DNA of 64,000 nt from Casp-actino8 sp965659595 (GTDB lineage: Bacteria; Actinomycetota; Acidimicrobiia; Acidimicrobiales; Ilumatobacteraceae), in assembly GCA_965659595.1 (NCBI GenBank), contig CBFHWN010000002.1, forward strand, positions 1 to 64,000, given 5' to 3'. Shown in pieces: positions 42,082 to 51,365 of the stretch (its first letter is position 1; each line of letters begins with the position of its first letter). A program made the translations under genes and the position numbers. Under the pieces are notes generated by a model. The model was given only the letters and a program-made list of their open reading frames with translations, was not told the DNA's origin and searched no databases.

Positions 42082-42315
42082 ATGAGCTCGCTGCGCAACC
42101 AGGTCGAAGAAACACTCGAAGCGATCCGTCCGGCTCTGCAAGCCGACGGTGGTGACATCGAGTTGAAAGGCGTCGACGAGTCGACCGGCATCGTGTCGGT
42201 CACCCTGGTTGGCGCGTGCGGCACATGCCCGGCGTCGACCCAGACGCTGAAGGACGGGATCGAGAGGATCATGAGAGATCGTGTCGACGGAGTCACCGAA
42301 GTGGTGAACGTGTGA
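42082..42315 (+). CDS. NifU-like C-terminal domain protein
   Basis: A 77-residue free-standing NifU C-terminal domain. It reads IRPALQADGGDIELKGVDE and carries the cluster-binding Cys pair in GACGTCPAST. Such proteins act as Fe-S carriers or scaffolds. The GTGA overlap with the next gene couples it to MeaB, although no direct functional link is known. Confidence 0.92.
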   Translation: MSSLRNQVEETLEAIRPALQADGGDIELKGVDESTGIVSVTLVGACGTCPASTQTLKDGIERIMRDRVDGVTEVVNV

Positions 42316-43262
42316 GCGACACGGGTGCTCTCTTCCAGTCGGCGCTCTCCGGGGATCGAGCGTCGTTGGCTCGGCTCATGTCACTGGTCGAACGAGGTGG
42401 AGAGGAAGCCCGAGAAATCGGGCGACTGGCCTATCCACTCGGCGGCGCGGCGTACACCGTCGGCATCACCGGTGCGCCTGGGGCCGGCAAGAGCACACTC
42501 ACGTCGGCCACCATCTCGCACATGCGGTCGCTCGGTCTCGAAGTGGCGGTTCTCGCTGTCGATCCGACCTCGCCGTTCACCGGTGGAGCGATCCTTGGTG
42601 ATCGGGTTCGTATGCAGGACCATGCCACCGACCCGGGGGTGTTCATCCGCTCGATGGCCACCCGAGGGCATCTTGGCGGTCTTTCCCTCGCGGCGCCAGA
42701 AGCCGTCCGCCTCCTCGACGCTCTCGGTCGTGGCTGGGTTCTCGTCGAGACGGTCGGCGTCGGCCAGGTCGAGGTCGAGATCGCCGGCAAAGCCGACACC
42801 ACAGTGGTGGTGGTGAATCCCGGTTGGGGCGACTCGGTCCAGGCCAACAAAGCCGGTCTCATGGAGATCGCCGACGTGTTCGTGATCAACAAAGCCGATC
42901 GCAAGGGCGTCGACGACACCCGTCGCGACCTCGAGCAGATGCTCGATCTGTCGGAGATTCCGACCGGAGCCTGGCGTCCTCCGATCGTCTCCACAGTTGC
43001 CACCGACGGTACGGGTGTGGCCGAACTGTGGGATCACATCAATGAGCATCGCAATGCCATCTCGGCGTCGGGCGAACTCGAACGTCGTCGTCGGCACCGG
43101 TTACGCGAAGAACTACGCGAGATCGTGGCTCGCCGACTCGAGCAGAAGGCGCGGCAGATCTGTACCGGTGAGCGATGGGACGACCTCACCGACGGCGTGG
43201 TCGATCGCTCGATCGACCCGTGGTCGGCCGCTGACGAAATGCTGAGCGGTGTCGACGCCTGA
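42312..43262 (+). CDS. meaB: MeaB/ArgK-type G3E GTPase
   Basis: A 316-residue P-loop GTPase. The Walker A motif is GAPGAGKSTLTSATI, followed by DPTSPFTGGAILGDRVRMQD, the switch region FIRSMATRGHLGG and NKADRKGVDD. MeaB protects and reloads methylmalonyl-CoA mutase with cobalamin. GTG 42312 overlaps the NifU stop. The mutase genes are not in the window, but an enoyl-CoA hydratase follows 18 nt downstream. Confidence 0.92.
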   Translation: MSDTGALFQSALSGDRASLARLMSLVERGGEEAREIGRLAYPLGGAAYTVGITGAPGAGKSTLTSATISHMRSLGLEVAVLAVDPTSPFTGGAILGDRVRMQDHATDPGVFIRSMATRGHLGGLSLAAPEAVRLLDALGRGWVLVETVGVGQVEVEIAGKADTTVVVVNPGWGDSVQANKAGLMEIADVFVINKADRKGVDDTRRDLEQMLDLSEIPTGAWRPPIVSTVATDGTGVAELWDHINEHRNAISASGELERRRRHRLREELREIVARRLEQKARQICTGERWDDLTDGVVDRSIDPWSAADEMLSGVDA

Positions 43263-43280
43263 GAGAAAAGCGAGGACGAG

Positions 43281-44060
43281 ATGAGCCATGACGATCTGGT
43301 GATGGTGGACCGTCGTGACGACGGGGTCGCCGTCGTCACCTTGAACAACCCGAAGGTGAATGCGTTGAGCCAGGCTCTTCTCTCGCGCCTCGCTGCCGTT
43401 GCCGCCGAGCTGACGGCCGATCCGCCCGGTTCGGTGGTGATCACCGGAGGCGATCGACTCTTCGCCGCCGGAGCCGACATCTCCGAATTCGGCGGTCCCG
43501 ACGAGGCTGACACGATTGGAGCCGCCTTCCACCGCGCACTCGACGCCGTGGCGGCGATTCCTCGTTTCGTGATCGCGGCCGTGAGTGGATTCGCGCTCGG
43601 TGGTGGATGTGAACTCGCTCTCGCCTGCGACTATCGAATCGCTGGTGAACGGGCGGTGTTCGGGCAGCCCGAGATCCTTCTCGGAATCGTTCCCGGTGGG
43701 GGAGGCACGCAGAGGCTGTCTCGTCTCGTCGGACCGAGTCGGGCGAAGGAACTCATGATCACCGGACGTCAGGTGAAGTCATCCGAAGCTCTTGCGATCG
43801 GTCTGGCCGATGAGGTGGTCGCCGATGATGCCTTGATGAATCGTGCGCTGTCACTCGCCGCCGAAGTTGCACATGGAGCGCTGGTGTCTCAGGCTCTCGT
43901 GAAGCGAGCGGTCGACGAAGGTCTCTCGTCGAGCCTCGTCGACGGCCTTCTTCTCGAACGACGCTTGTTCGTCGAATCGTTCCGATCCGAGGACAGTCGT
44001 ATCGGTGTGCAGAGTTTTCTCACCAACGGACCGGGCCGAGCCGAGTTCACCGGTCGCTGA
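43281..44060 (+). CDS. enoyl-CoA hydratase/isomerase family
   Basis: A 259-residue crotonase-fold enzyme. The oxyanion-hole motif is AAGADISEFGG, the two Glu positions are in GGGCELALACDYRIA and GQPEILLGIVPGGGG. With both glutamates it probably hydrates enoyl-CoA in fatty-acid beta-oxidation. It follows meaB with a GAGGACGAG ribosome site and overlaps the convergent glycosyltransferase by 14 bp. Confidence 0.9.
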   Translation: MSHDDLVMVDRRDDGVAVVTLNNPKVNALSQALLSRLAAVAAELTADPPGSVVITGGDRLFAAGADISEFGGPDEADTIGAAFHRALDAVAAIPRFVIAAVSGFALGGGCELALACDYRIAGERAVFGQPEILLGIVPGGGGTQRLSRLVGPSRAKELMITGRQVKSSEALAIGLADEVVADDALMNRALSLAAEVAHGALVSQALVKRAVDEGLSSSLVDGLLLERRLFVESFRSEDSRIGVQSFLTNGPGRAEFTGR

Positions 44061-45204
44061 GCACCTCTCGGTAGGCGGCGGCGGTTCGTGTGGCCACCGC
44101 AGACCACGAATAGGTCTCGTTCACGAGTGTCCGCGCATTCTCCGTGAGTTCGGCCGCCACCGACGGTCGGGTGAGCACTGTCTCGATCGCCTCGGCGAGC
44201 TGGGCGTCGTTTCCCGGTTCGAAGAGCAGCGCGGCATTGGTTCCGGCGAGGATTTCACGCAGACCCCCGGTGTCGGCGGCTATCACCGGGGCGCCGGCCG
44301 CAAGTGCTTCGAGAGCCACGATTCCGAAAGGTTCGTAGAGCGACGGAATCACCACGCATCCTGACCGGTGGAGAAGTTGGCGCAGTTCGGCGTCGGGGGC
44401 GAATCCGGCCAGTTGCACGAGATCGTTCACACCCTCGAGATCGATTCGTGTCTGGAGTTCGGCCAGATACGGGCCACGTCCGGCGATCACCGCCGAGATG
44501 TCGGGGACCACGCCACGCAATCGGGCGACGGCCTGGGCGACGACCTGGAAGCCCTTCTCGTACAGAACACGTCCCCACGACATCACCATCGGTGACGATT
44601 CGGTCGGGTCGCGAGGGGTGTCCGGTGCCCATTCGCTGGCGTCGATACCACTCGGAACGAGACGGATACGTGACGGGTCGATCTCGAAGCCCTCGAGGAC
44701 GCCGTTGGTCATGAAGTGCGAGTTGCACACCACGAGATCGGTGGTCCAGGCCATCCAGTTCTCGACGGCATGAATACTCGACGGGCGTCCGGGTGGGACG
44801 TGGCCGCCGTGTCTGCTGTATTCGGTGCCATGCACCGTCATCACGAGAGGACATTCGAAGATGCGCGATGCGGTGTAGGCCGCCCAACTCGTTCGCCAGT
44901 CGTGACCGTGGACGACTTCGGGCCACCAGTCGATGAGTTGGGCGACGAGAGTGACCAGATGATGATTGGCCGATGCCGTGTTGGCCACCACGTCGTCATC
45001 GGCGACCCATGGAAGATCGACCGGGGTCCGGAACACGCGGACTCCGTCGTCGATCGATTCATCAGGCGAACCGACGACCGACGGGGTCACGACCACGACG
45101 TCGTGACCAGCGGCCACGAGAGCGCGCGACAAGCCGCGTACATGGGTGGAGACGCCGGTGACCACGTACGGGGGGTACTCCCACGAGATCATGAGGACTC
45201 GCAC
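44047..45204 (-). CDS. GT4-family glycosyltransferase
   Basis: A 385-residue GT-B enzyme. It starts MRVLMISWEYPPYVVTGVST, which gives the glycogen-synthase-like N-terminus of many actinobacterial GT4 enzymes. The donor-binding half has SWGRVLYEKGFQ, VIAGRGPYLAEL and the EPFGIVALEA sugar-nucleotide motif. GTG 45204 is chosen because TACCGT lies 7 nt upstream. Product (glycogen, glycolipid or cell-surface glycan) is not known. Confidence 0.9.
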   Translation of the reverse strand: MRVLMISWEYPPYVVTGVSTHVRGLSRALVAAGHDVVVVTPSVVGSPDESIDDGVRVFRTPVDLPWVADDDVVANTASANHHLVTLVAQLIDWWPEVVHGHDWRTSWAAYTASRIFECPLVMTVHGTEYSRHGGHVPPGRPSSIHAVENWMAWTTDLVVCNSHFMTNGVLEGFEIDPSRIRLVPSGIDASEWAPDTPRDPTESSPMVMSWGRVLYEKGFQVVAQAVARLRGVVPDISAVIAGRGPYLAELQTRIDLEGVNDLVQLAGFAPDAELRQLLHRSGCVVIPSLYEPFGIVALEALAAGAPVIAADTGGLREILAGTNAALLFEPGNDAQLAEAIETVLTRPSVAAELTENARTLVNETYSWSAVATRTAAAYREVLSDR

Positions 45205-45211
45205 GGGAGGC

Positions 45212-45217
45212 ACGGTA
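45212..45217 (-). promoter_or_regulatory. -10 element TACCGT, leaderless glycosyltransferase
   Basis: On the minus strand TACCGT ends 7 nt before GTG 45204. It decides between two GTG codons (45213 and 45204), because the hexamer itself overlaps the first one. Confidence 0.5.
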
Positions 45218-45232
45218 GCAAGGGGTCGACCG

Positions 45233-45238
45233 TAACCT
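45233..45238 (+). promoter_or_regulatory. -10 element TAACCT, leaderless azlC start
   Basis: TAACCT ends 6 nt before ATG 45245. The start codons of the divergent glycosyltransferase and azlC are only 40 bp apart. Confidence 0.5.
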
Positions 45239-45244
45239 GACGGG

Positions 45245-45982
45245 ATGTCGTCGTCGACGGGCCGAGTCGGTCGAACTTCTCGATCCGACGACCATTGGTG
45301 GAACGATCAGAGTCTGCGACCGATGATCGTGGCCTGCACGACGCTCAGCATGGCGGTTGGAGTCTTCGGCGTGTCCTTCGGTGTGGGTTCGGTTGCGGCC
45401 GGGGCGTCGATCGCCCAGACGTGTGCACTCTCTCTCCTGGTGTTCACCGGCGCGTCCCAGTTCTCGGCGGTGAGTGTGATCGGTGCCGGCGGGTCGTTCG
45501 GGTCGGCGCTCGGCGGAGCCCTCTTGCTCGCGGCGCGAAACGGCGTGTACGGGTTGGCGATGTCGCGTCGTATCGACGGCCGTCTCGGGACTCGTCTCTT
45601 GGCGGCGCAACTGACGATCGACGAGACGACGGCGATGTCGGTCGGCCAGAGTGACCCACGAGCCCAACGCATTGCGTTCTGGTTCACCGGTGTCACGCTC
45701 TACACGTTCTGGAACCTCGGTACGTTGCTCGGTGCACTTGCCGGCAGCGCGATCGATCCGACCACGTTCGGGCTCGACGCTGCTTTCCCGGCCGGATTCG
45801 TCGCCATGGTGTGGCCATTGCTGTCGGATCGCCGGGCGCGTCAGGCTGCCGCCCTCGGTGGAGTGATTTGCCTGATCGCCATTCCGCTCACTGCGGTCGG
45901 GGTACCCATTTTGTTGTCGGCCCTCGCAGTGTTGGTGGGTCTGCAGAAGTCGGTCCCGTCGCCTGCGGGGCCTTCCTCATGA
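45245..45982 (+). CDS. azlC: AzlC-type branched-chain amino acid exporter subunit
   Basis: A 245-residue membrane protein of the AzlC family. Motifs are FTGASQFSAVSVIGAGG and AARNGVYGLAMSRRI, with a long N-terminal soluble part. The following small gene is AzlD, and the pair exports branched-chain amino acids or analogues in other bacteria. Confidence 0.88.
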   Translation: MSSSTGRVGRTSRSDDHWWNDQSLRPMIVACTTLSMAVGVFGVSFGVGSVAAGASIAQTCALSLLVFTGASQFSAVSVIGAGGSFGSALGGALLLAARNGVYGLAMSRRIDGRLGTRLLAAQLTIDETTAMSVGQSDPRAQRIAFWFTGVTLYTFWNLGTLLGALAGSAIDPTTFGLDAAFPAGFVAMVWPLLSDRRARQAAALGGVICLIAIPLTAVGVPILLSALAVLVGLQKSVPSPAGPSS

Positions 45983-46281
45983 CCTGGACACTCGTTCTCG
46001 TATTGTTCGCCGGGGCTTACGCCTTCAAGGTGACGGGACTTGTGATTCTCGGCGGACGATCGCTTCCACCGATCGTCGATCGGTGTTTGTTGTTGATCCC
46101 GGCCGCCGTGGTGACGGCGCTCGTCGTGAAGGACACCTTCAGTCAGGGACAAGAGCTAGTGCTCGACGCGCGTGCCGCCGGTGTTGCTGTCGCCACTGTT
46201 GCGGCCTGGCGCCGAGCTCCACTCATCACGGTGATCGTGCTCGGCGCCGCTGTCACGGCTCTCGTGCGCCGGTTCGGCTGA
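45979..46281 (+). CDS. azlD: AzlD-type exporter subunit
   Basis: A 100-residue membrane protein with about three or four helices. Typical features are AYAFKVTGLVILGGRSLPP and the hydrophobic ending ITVIVLGAAVTALVRRFG. It overlaps azlC by ATGA. Its stop is one base from the convergent Dps stop. Confidence 0.87.
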   Translation: MTWTLVLVLFAGAYAFKVTGLVILGGRSLPPIVDRCLLLIPAAVVTALVVKDTFSQGQELVLDARAAGVAVATVAAWRRAPLITVIVLGAAVTALVRRFG

Positions 46282-46282
46282 G

Positions 46283-46771
46283 TCAGCCCTCGAGGAGGCT
46301 GCGCAGCATCCAGGCGGTCTTTTCGTGCACCTGCATGCGCTGAGTGAGGAGATCGGCCGTCGGCTCGTCGCGTGCGGCGTCGACCACTGGGAACAGTTCG
46401 CGTGCCGTGCGCACGACGGTTTCTTGTCCGGCCACGAGATCGCGGATCATCTCGATGGCAGTGGGGTCACCCGTCTGCTCGGCGATCTTGGTGAGAGTTA
46501 CGAATTGCGCGTAGCTGCCGGGAGCCTTGGCGCCGAGAGCACGGATACGTTCGGCGATCAGATCGACCGCTAGAGAAAGTTCGTTGTACTGCGTCTCGAA
46601 CATGAGGTGCAGGGTCTGGAACATTGGACCGGTGACGTTCCAGTGGTAGTTGTGGGTCTTCAAGTAGAGGGTGTAGGTATCGGCGAGCAGATGGGACAGC
46701 CCGTCGGTGATGCGTTCACGGTCGGCGGGGCTGATGCCGTTGTCGATGGAGGTGTCGATTTTGCTGTTCAT
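46283..46771 (-). CDS. Dps-family ferritin-like protein
   Basis: A 162-residue Dps protein, a 12-mer iron-storing and DNA-protecting cage used in starvation and oxidative stress. The ferroxidase helix TYTLYLKTHNYHWNVTG and FQTLHLMFETQYNELSLAVD are the Dps signature. ATG 46771 is preceded by GCAGG at loose spacing. The C-terminus lacks a basic DNA-binding tail. Confidence 0.93.
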   Translation of the reverse strand: MNSKIDTSIDNGISPADRERITDGLSHLLADTYTLYLKTHNYHWNVTGPMFQTLHLMFETQYNELSLAVDLIAERIRALGAKAPGSYAQFVTLTKIAEQTGDPTAIEMIRDLVAGQETVVRTARELFPVVDAARDEPTADLLTQRMQVHEKTAWMLRSLLEG

Positions 46772-46829
46772 GATCTTTGCAACCTGCTGAGAGCGAGTTT
46801 TGTTCCCGATGATCCCGACGGCGTTCGGG

Positions 46830-47276
46830 TCAGCGATCTTCGACCAGCCGCTGCAGGCTTGTGAGGTTCCTTCGCCAGATCGACTTCATGACGAGGTTGC
46901 CACCGACCAGTTCTCCCAACCGGCCACCGAGCCACCACGGGAACCGCAGAACTTCGCTCCAAGTGAAACGGGTGCGTCGACCCTCCTCGAGGGGGGCGAG
47001 AGTGAAGATGCCCGTGCCGGTGACGAGTCCGGTGTGTTCGACTCCCATCGCCTCACCGGGCACCCATTCGGTGATTCGCATGTGATCGGTCAACTTGATC
47101 GGACCCACCTTGGTGTCGCACAGGAAGCGGGTCCCGACACCTCTCGTCTGCTCGGTCTCGAAGCGGATGGCCACTGCGTCGGCCATCCAGTCGACGTGTC
47201 GTTCGATCGGCTCGACGATCGACCACACGCGATCAGGAGATGCGTTCAGATCGATGGAGACGGTGATTCTGCCCAT
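46830..47276 (-). CDS. SRPBCC-family protein
   Basis: A 148-residue START-like (SRPBCC, polyketide-cyclase type) fold. It begins GRITVSIDLNASPDRVWSIV and continues WVPGEAMGVEHTG and TRFTWSEVLRFPW, with a predicted deep ligand pocket. The members bind lipids or aromatic compounds. ATG 47276 gives the clean family start; the frame is open into galT upstream. Function unknown. Confidence 0.8.
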   Translation of the reverse strand: MGRITVSIDLNASPDRVWSIVEPIERHVDWMADAVAIRFETEQTRGVGTRFLCDTKVGPIKLTDHMRITEWVPGEAMGVEHTGLVTGTGIFTLAPLEEGRRTRFTWSEVLRFPWWLGGRLGELVGGNLVMKSIWRRNLTSLQRLVEDR

Positions 47277-47314
47277 GGGGACAGTGTGGCCCGAAGTTCG
47301 TCGGCGTGTGCGAC

Positions 47315-48301
47315 TCAGCGGCGGGAAACACCGACCGAGCGCAGTTCGGCCGCCGCCTGTTCGGGCGGAACGATGTTGATCATGACACCTGTGCCACGTT
47401 CGAAACCGGCCACCGTGGTGAGTTTCGGCCACAGATGTGCGTGCCAGTGGAACGGTCCGTCGTGTTGGTGAGGAGCTGTGTGAAGCACGAGGTTGAACGC
47501 CACGTCGGGGAAGACCCGATTGAGATGGGCGAGCGCATCGCGCAGAGCACGCCCGAAGCCGGCTAATGAGTCGTCGGAGGCCGAGGGCATGTGCTGATCG
47601 TGATGGCGCGGAATCACGAGCATTTCGTAGGGCTGCCCGCTCCAGAACGGGCAGATGACCATGGCCTCGTCGGTCGACACGACCACCCGCTCGCCGTTGA
47701 CCGCCTCGGCCTCGAGAGTTGCGCAGAGGATGCAGGCTCCTTCGAAACGTACGAACGCCTTCTCTTCGTCGAGCAACTCGCCGGGAACGAACGGCAGTCC
47801 GAGCAACTGGCCATGCGGATGCGACAAGGACGCTCCGGCTTCACGACCGTGATTGACGATCGCTTGGGTGTAGCGAATGTTGGGCCGCGCCGCATGTTCG
47901 AGGAACCGCTGCTTCAGAACTCCCATCATCTCGGCACAGGCCTGATCGTCGAGGTTCTCGATGCCACCGCGGTGATGCGGCGTGAACACGAAGACCTCGT
48001 GGGTGCCACTCGCCTCGGCCATGGTGTGGACGGGACCGAGATTGCGTACTGCGAGGGAATCGTCACCGTCGAAAGCCGGATAGAGGTTGGGGAGTACCCG
48101 CATCCGCCATTCGTCGTCGGTGCCCACGGCGTGAAGGGCGGGCACGCTCGGATCCTCGTGTCCAGGGCAGAACGGGCAGGGGCGTGAGAGATCGGCCTCG
48201 ACGGTCTGAGTGCGAGTCGCGAAATCGGTGGGGCGCATGGCCCGTTCGGCGACGACAGTGACCCACCGTCCGGTGAGGGGGTTCAAGCGCAACTGACTCA
48301 C
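47315..48301 (-). CDS. galT: hexose-1-phosphate uridylyltransferase (GalT type)
   Basis: A 328-residue HIT-superfamily enzyme that exchanges UMP between UDP-glucose and galactose-1-phosphate. The nucleophile is in LSHPHGQLLG (His161/His163). CPFCPGHED near the start is the first zinc-type Cys pair, and VIPRHHDQHM is a further match. GTG 48301 is chosen because TATCCT lies 8 nt upstream and the N-terminus SQLRLNPLTGRWV is standard. The physiological sugar could differ from galactose. Confidence 0.9.
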   Translation of the reverse strand: MSQLRLNPLTGRWVTVVAERAMRPTDFATRTQTVEADLSRPCPFCPGHEDPSVPALHAVGTDDEWRMRVLPNLYPAFDGDDSLAVRNLGPVHTMAEASGTHEVFVFTPHHRGGIENLDDQACAEMMGVLKQRFLEHAARPNIRYTQAIVNHGREAGASLSHPHGQLLGLPFVPGELLDEEKAFVRFEGACILCATLEAEAVNGERVVVSTDEAMVICPFWSGQPYEMLVIPRHHDQHMPSASDDSLAGFGRALRDALAHLNRVFPDVAFNLVLHTAPHQHDGPFHWHAHLWPKLTTVAGFERGTGVMINIVPPEQAAAELRSVGVSRR

Positions 48302-48309
48302 TACGGTCA

Positions 48310-48315
48310 AGGATA
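48310..48315 (-). promoter_or_regulatory. -10 element TATCCT, leaderless galT start
   Basis: On the minus strand TATCCT ends 8 nt before GTG 48301 and there is no Shine-Dalgarno. It lies just before the stop of the upstream methyltransferase. Confidence 0.5.
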
Positions 48316-48320
48316 CGAGA

Positions 48321-49055
48321 TCAGTCGTGCCGATACACGGAGACATGGGTGGGTGATTCGACGTCGAAGTGTCGACGGAGAGTGTTCTCCCACCTTTCGG
48401 CGAGAATGAGTCCGGCTCGTCGGGCCATGTCGTCCAGTTGATCGGGGGTCGCGTAGCGGATGCGATAGGGCCGGAGGCGCACGCCACCCGCTTCGGTGAT
48501 TTCCACGAGCTGCCCGTCGATCGTCTGTGCGTCCCGATCGTGTCGATCGGCTCGCAGGACGACCGAGTCGGTGGTCATGCTGCGGAGTCCGACCGAGTCA
48601 CCACCGGGGCGATCGGAGTCGGGGACGAACGCCTCCACGACGAAGACCCCGTTCGGCGCGAGTCGTTCGGCTACTCGTCGGATCAGGAGTAGTTGTCGAT
48701 CGAGATCACGGACGTTGAAGAAGGTGTTGTAGGCGACGAACACCAGATCGAACGGTCCATCGGGTAGATCGTCGACCATGTCGCCGTGGATCGCCTCGAC
48801 ACGACCTTGCGGGTCCTTGGCTCGTAGGCGATCGAGCATCGCTCGACTGACGTCGATACCGACGACCGATGCGCCGGTCGCGGCGAGTGGGACCGCCAAT
48901 CTGCCGGTGCCGATTCCGAGTTCCAGAACCCGGCCTTCGCCGGCGTGGTGCGACAAGAATTCGATCGAAGCGTCGAGATCGGTGATGTCGCCGTACCAGG
49001 CGTCGTAGACATCGGCAATGGCATCGCCGTAATCGCGATCCTGGTAGTCGTGCAT
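48321..49055 (-). CDS. SAM-dependent class I methyltransferase
   Basis: A 244-residue Rossmann methyltransferase. The SAM-binding motif I is LELGIGTGRLAVPLA, then VGIDVSRAMLDRLR (motif II) and HGDMVDDLPDGPFDLVFVAYN. It begins MHDYQDRDYGDAIADVYDAW. Substrate unknown. Nineteen nucleotides separate its stop from galT, which has its own promoter. Confidence 0.87.
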   Translation of the reverse strand: MHDYQDRDYGDAIADVYDAWYGDITDLDASIEFLSHHAGEGRVLELGIGTGRLAVPLAATGASVVGIDVSRAMLDRLRAKDPQGRVEAIHGDMVDDLPDGPFDLVFVAYNTFFNVRDLDRQLLLIRRVAERLAPNGVFVVEAFVPDSDRPGGDSVGLRSMTTDSVVLRADRHDRDAQTIDGQLVEITEAGGVRLRPYRIRYATPDQLDDMARRAGLILAERWENTLRRHFDVESPTHVSVYRHD

Positions 49056-49119
49056 GCGATCAGTCCACCATGTGCCGACGACAGCTGTCGACTTGGTTCC
49101 GACCGATCTCGTCGAGCCG

Positions 49120-49125
49120 TAGCCT
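49120..49125 (+). promoter_or_regulatory. -10 element TAGCCT, leaderless iscS start
   Basis: TAGCCT ends 6 nt before the GTG at 49132. This supports GTG 49132 rather than ATG 49141 as the start of the cysteine desulfurase. Confidence 0.5.
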
Positions 49126-49131
49126 GGACCT

Positions 49132-50301
49132 GTGATCGATATGTCGTCGGAACACCTGGTCTACCTCGACCATGCGGCCACCACGCCCATGCGTGATTCG
49201 GCCATCGCGGCGATGATGCCGTTCCTGGCCGGTGAGTACGCCAATCCGTCCGGTTCGCATCGATTCGCCCGTCGGGCTCGTCAGGCCGTCGACGAAGCAC
49301 GAGACATGGTCGCCGACGTGATTGGCTGCTCACCGGGAGAGATCGTCTTCACCGGGAGCGGCACCGAGGGCGACAACACCGCGATTCGAGGTGTCGTGGA
49401 GCGCACCGGGGCTCGGGCCGTCTGTTCGGCGGCCGAACATCACGCAGTTCTCCATTGTGTCGAGCACGTCGGAGGGCACGTGCTCGGGACCAACGAGTGG
49501 GGAGCGATCGACGTCGAAGCCCTGACGACCTGCCTCACCGACGCTGCCGACTCGGGAACCGAATCGATCGGTGTGGTCTCGGTGATGGCCGTCAACAACG
49601 AGACTGGGTCGGTGACCGATCTCGAGTCGGTGTCACGAGCAGTTCGGCGCCACGCGCCGCGCGCCGTGTTGCACACCGATGCCGTGCAAGCCGCCTGTTG
49701 GCTCGATCTTCGCGGCCTGTGGCCACATGTGGATGCGCTTGCCCTCAGTGCTCACAAGTTCGGCGGGCCCAAAGGTGTCGGAGTGCTCGCACTGCGCGCC
49801 GGTTCTCCGGTTGCCCCGTTCGTTCTCGGTGGCGGACAGGAGCGAGACCGCCGAAGCGGTACTCACAACGTGGCCGGCATCGTGTCGACGGCGGTCGCCC
49901 TCGTCGAAACCGATCGTGAACGAGTACACGAAGTGGTCCGTGTAGCGAGCCTTCGTGAACAGTTGATCGCCGGGGTGTCGCGAGTCGGCGACGTCCATCG
50001 CACCATTCCGAAGGATTGTTCGGTTCCCGGAGTCGCTCACATGTGTTTCGCAGGTGTCGAGAACGAGGCCCTCTTGTACTTGCTCGACGAAGCCGGTGTG
50101 TGTGCGTCGGCAGCCTCGGCGTGTGCGAGCGGGGCGATGGAACCCTCGCACGTGTTGGCAGCCATGGGTGTCGATCGGTCGCTCGCTCACGGTGCACTAC
50201 GGCTCTCCCTCGGTCATACCACGACCGAAACCGACGTCGACATCGCCGTCGAAGCCGTCTGCTCGGCGGTGACCCACCTCCGGAGTGCCAGGTCTCGATG
50301 A
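49132..50301 (+). CDS. iscS: cysteine desulfurase
   Basis: A 389-residue class V PLP enzyme that takes sulfur from cysteine for Fe-S clusters and thio-tRNA. The start HLVYLDHAATTPMRDSA, the PLP lysine Lys209 in LSAHKFGGPKG and the sulfur-carrying Cys loop GVCASAASACASG are clear. It overlaps mnmA by ATGA, so it probably provides sulfur for 2-thiouridine. In M. tuberculosis the equivalent genes are also close to each other and to ligA. Confidence 0.95.
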   Translation: MIDMSSEHLVYLDHAATTPMRDSAIAAMMPFLAGEYANPSGSHRFARRARQAVDEARDMVADVIGCSPGEIVFTGSGTEGDNTAIRGVVERTGARAVCSAAEHHAVLHCVEHVGGHVLGTNEWGAIDVEALTTCLTDAADSGTESIGVVSVMAVNNETGSVTDLESVSRAVRRHAPRAVLHTDAVQAACWLDLRGLWPHVDALALSAHKFGGPKGVGVLALRAGSPVAPFVLGGGQERDRRSGTHNVAGIVSTAVALVETDRERVHEVVRVASLREQLIAGVSRVGDVHRTIPKDCSVPGVAHMCFAGVENEALLYLLDEAGVCASAASACASGAMEPSHVLAAMGVDRSLAHGALRLSLGHTTTETDVDIAVEAVCSAVTHLRSARSR

Positions 50302-51365
50302 AGGTTCTCATGGCCATGTCGGGTGGGGTCGACTCCTCGGTCGCTGCTGCGTTGCTGAAAGAGGCCGGTCATGAGGTCGTCGGAGTCACCTTGCGTCTCT
50401 GGGGTGGTGAGAGCGACTCGGGCTGTTGCAGCGTCAGCGACGTCGACGATGCGCGTCGAGTGGCGCAGCAACTCGGGATCGATCATCTGGTCTTCAACTT
50501 CTCCGACGACTTCCAGCGCTCGGTCGTCGATCCCTACGTGTCTGACCATGCGAGAGGGGTGACACCCAACCCGTGCATCGAGTGCAACCGGCACCTGAAG
50601 TTCGATCGACTCTTCGACCGGGCCGACGTGCTCGGCTTCGATGCCGTGGCGACCGGACACCACGCGCGGGTGGAATGCATCGATGGTGCGTGGAGGCTCT
50701 TGCGAGGGTTCGACGCGGCCAAGGACCAGAGCTACGTGGTCCACGTGCTCGACCAGCGCCGTCTGGCCCGCTGTCTGTTCCCGGTCGGCACCATGACGAA
50801 GGCCGACGTACGCGGTCACGCCGAACGACTCGGACTCCGCACCGCACACAAGCCCGACAGCCAGGACGTCTGCTTCATCACCTCGAGTGGAGGACGAGCC
50901 GATTTCTTACGGCGTCGCATCGAACTTCATCCCGCAGTCGTGGTCGACGAGGAAGGTCGGGCTCTCGGCGAGGTCGACTCGGTCGAACTCGTCACTCTCG
51001 GTCAGCGTCGCGGTGTGGCCGGCGGTGGTGGCACGAAGAGATTCGTCGTCGACGTCGACGTGGGATCCCGTCGAGTAGTGGTCGGAACCGAGTCCAATCT
51101 GCTCGTCGACCGCGAGATCGGCGCCGATCCCGTCTGGACTGACGGAGCATTCGAGGGGGAAGTCGTCGTGCAGTGCAGTGCTCATGGCGAACCACGTCGC
51201 GGTCGGGTGAGTCGATTAGCCGATGAGGATCGAGTTGTCGTCGAGTGGGATCGGCCGCAACGACGTATTTCGCCCGGACAGAGCCTGGTGTTCTACGACC
51301 CGATCGGCGAGTGGGTCATCGGCGGGGCGACGGTGACGTCGACCGCTCGTCGCGCCACGCACTGA
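50298..51365 (+). CDS. mnmA: tRNA 2-thiouridylase MnmA
   Basis: A 355-residue enzyme that puts sulfur on U34 of Lys, Glu and Gln tRNAs. The ATP pyrophosphatase loop is MAMSGGVDSSVAA. The catalytic pair is Cys93 (NPCIECNRHLKF) and Cys192 (QDVCFITS). The C-terminal beta-barrel domain is present. The start codon overlaps iscS. The 3' end overlaps a convergent membrane-protein gene by 50 bp. Confidence 0.95.
   Translation: MKVLMAMSGGVDSSVAAALLKEAGHEVVGVTLRLWGGESDSGCCSVSDVDDARRVAQQLGIDHLVFNFSDDFQRSVVDPYVSDHARGVTPNPCIECNRHLKFDRLFDRADVLGFDAVATGHHARVECIDGAWRLLRGFDAAKDQSYVVHVLDQRRLARCLFPVGTMTKADVRGHAERLGLRTAHKPDSQDVCFITSSGGRADFLRRRIELHPAVVVDEEGRALGEVDSVELVTLGQRRGVAGGGGTKRFVVDVDVGSRRVVVGTESNLLVDREIGADPVWTDGAFEGEVVVQCSAHGEPRRGRVSRLADEDRVVVEWDRPQRRISPGQSLVFYDPIGEWVIGGATVTSTARRATH

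Noticed and set aside
46276..46288. GGCTGA-G-TCAGCC palindrome at the azlD/Dps stops
   Set aside because: Single-base centre cannot form a stable hairpin; a by-product of facing stop codons.
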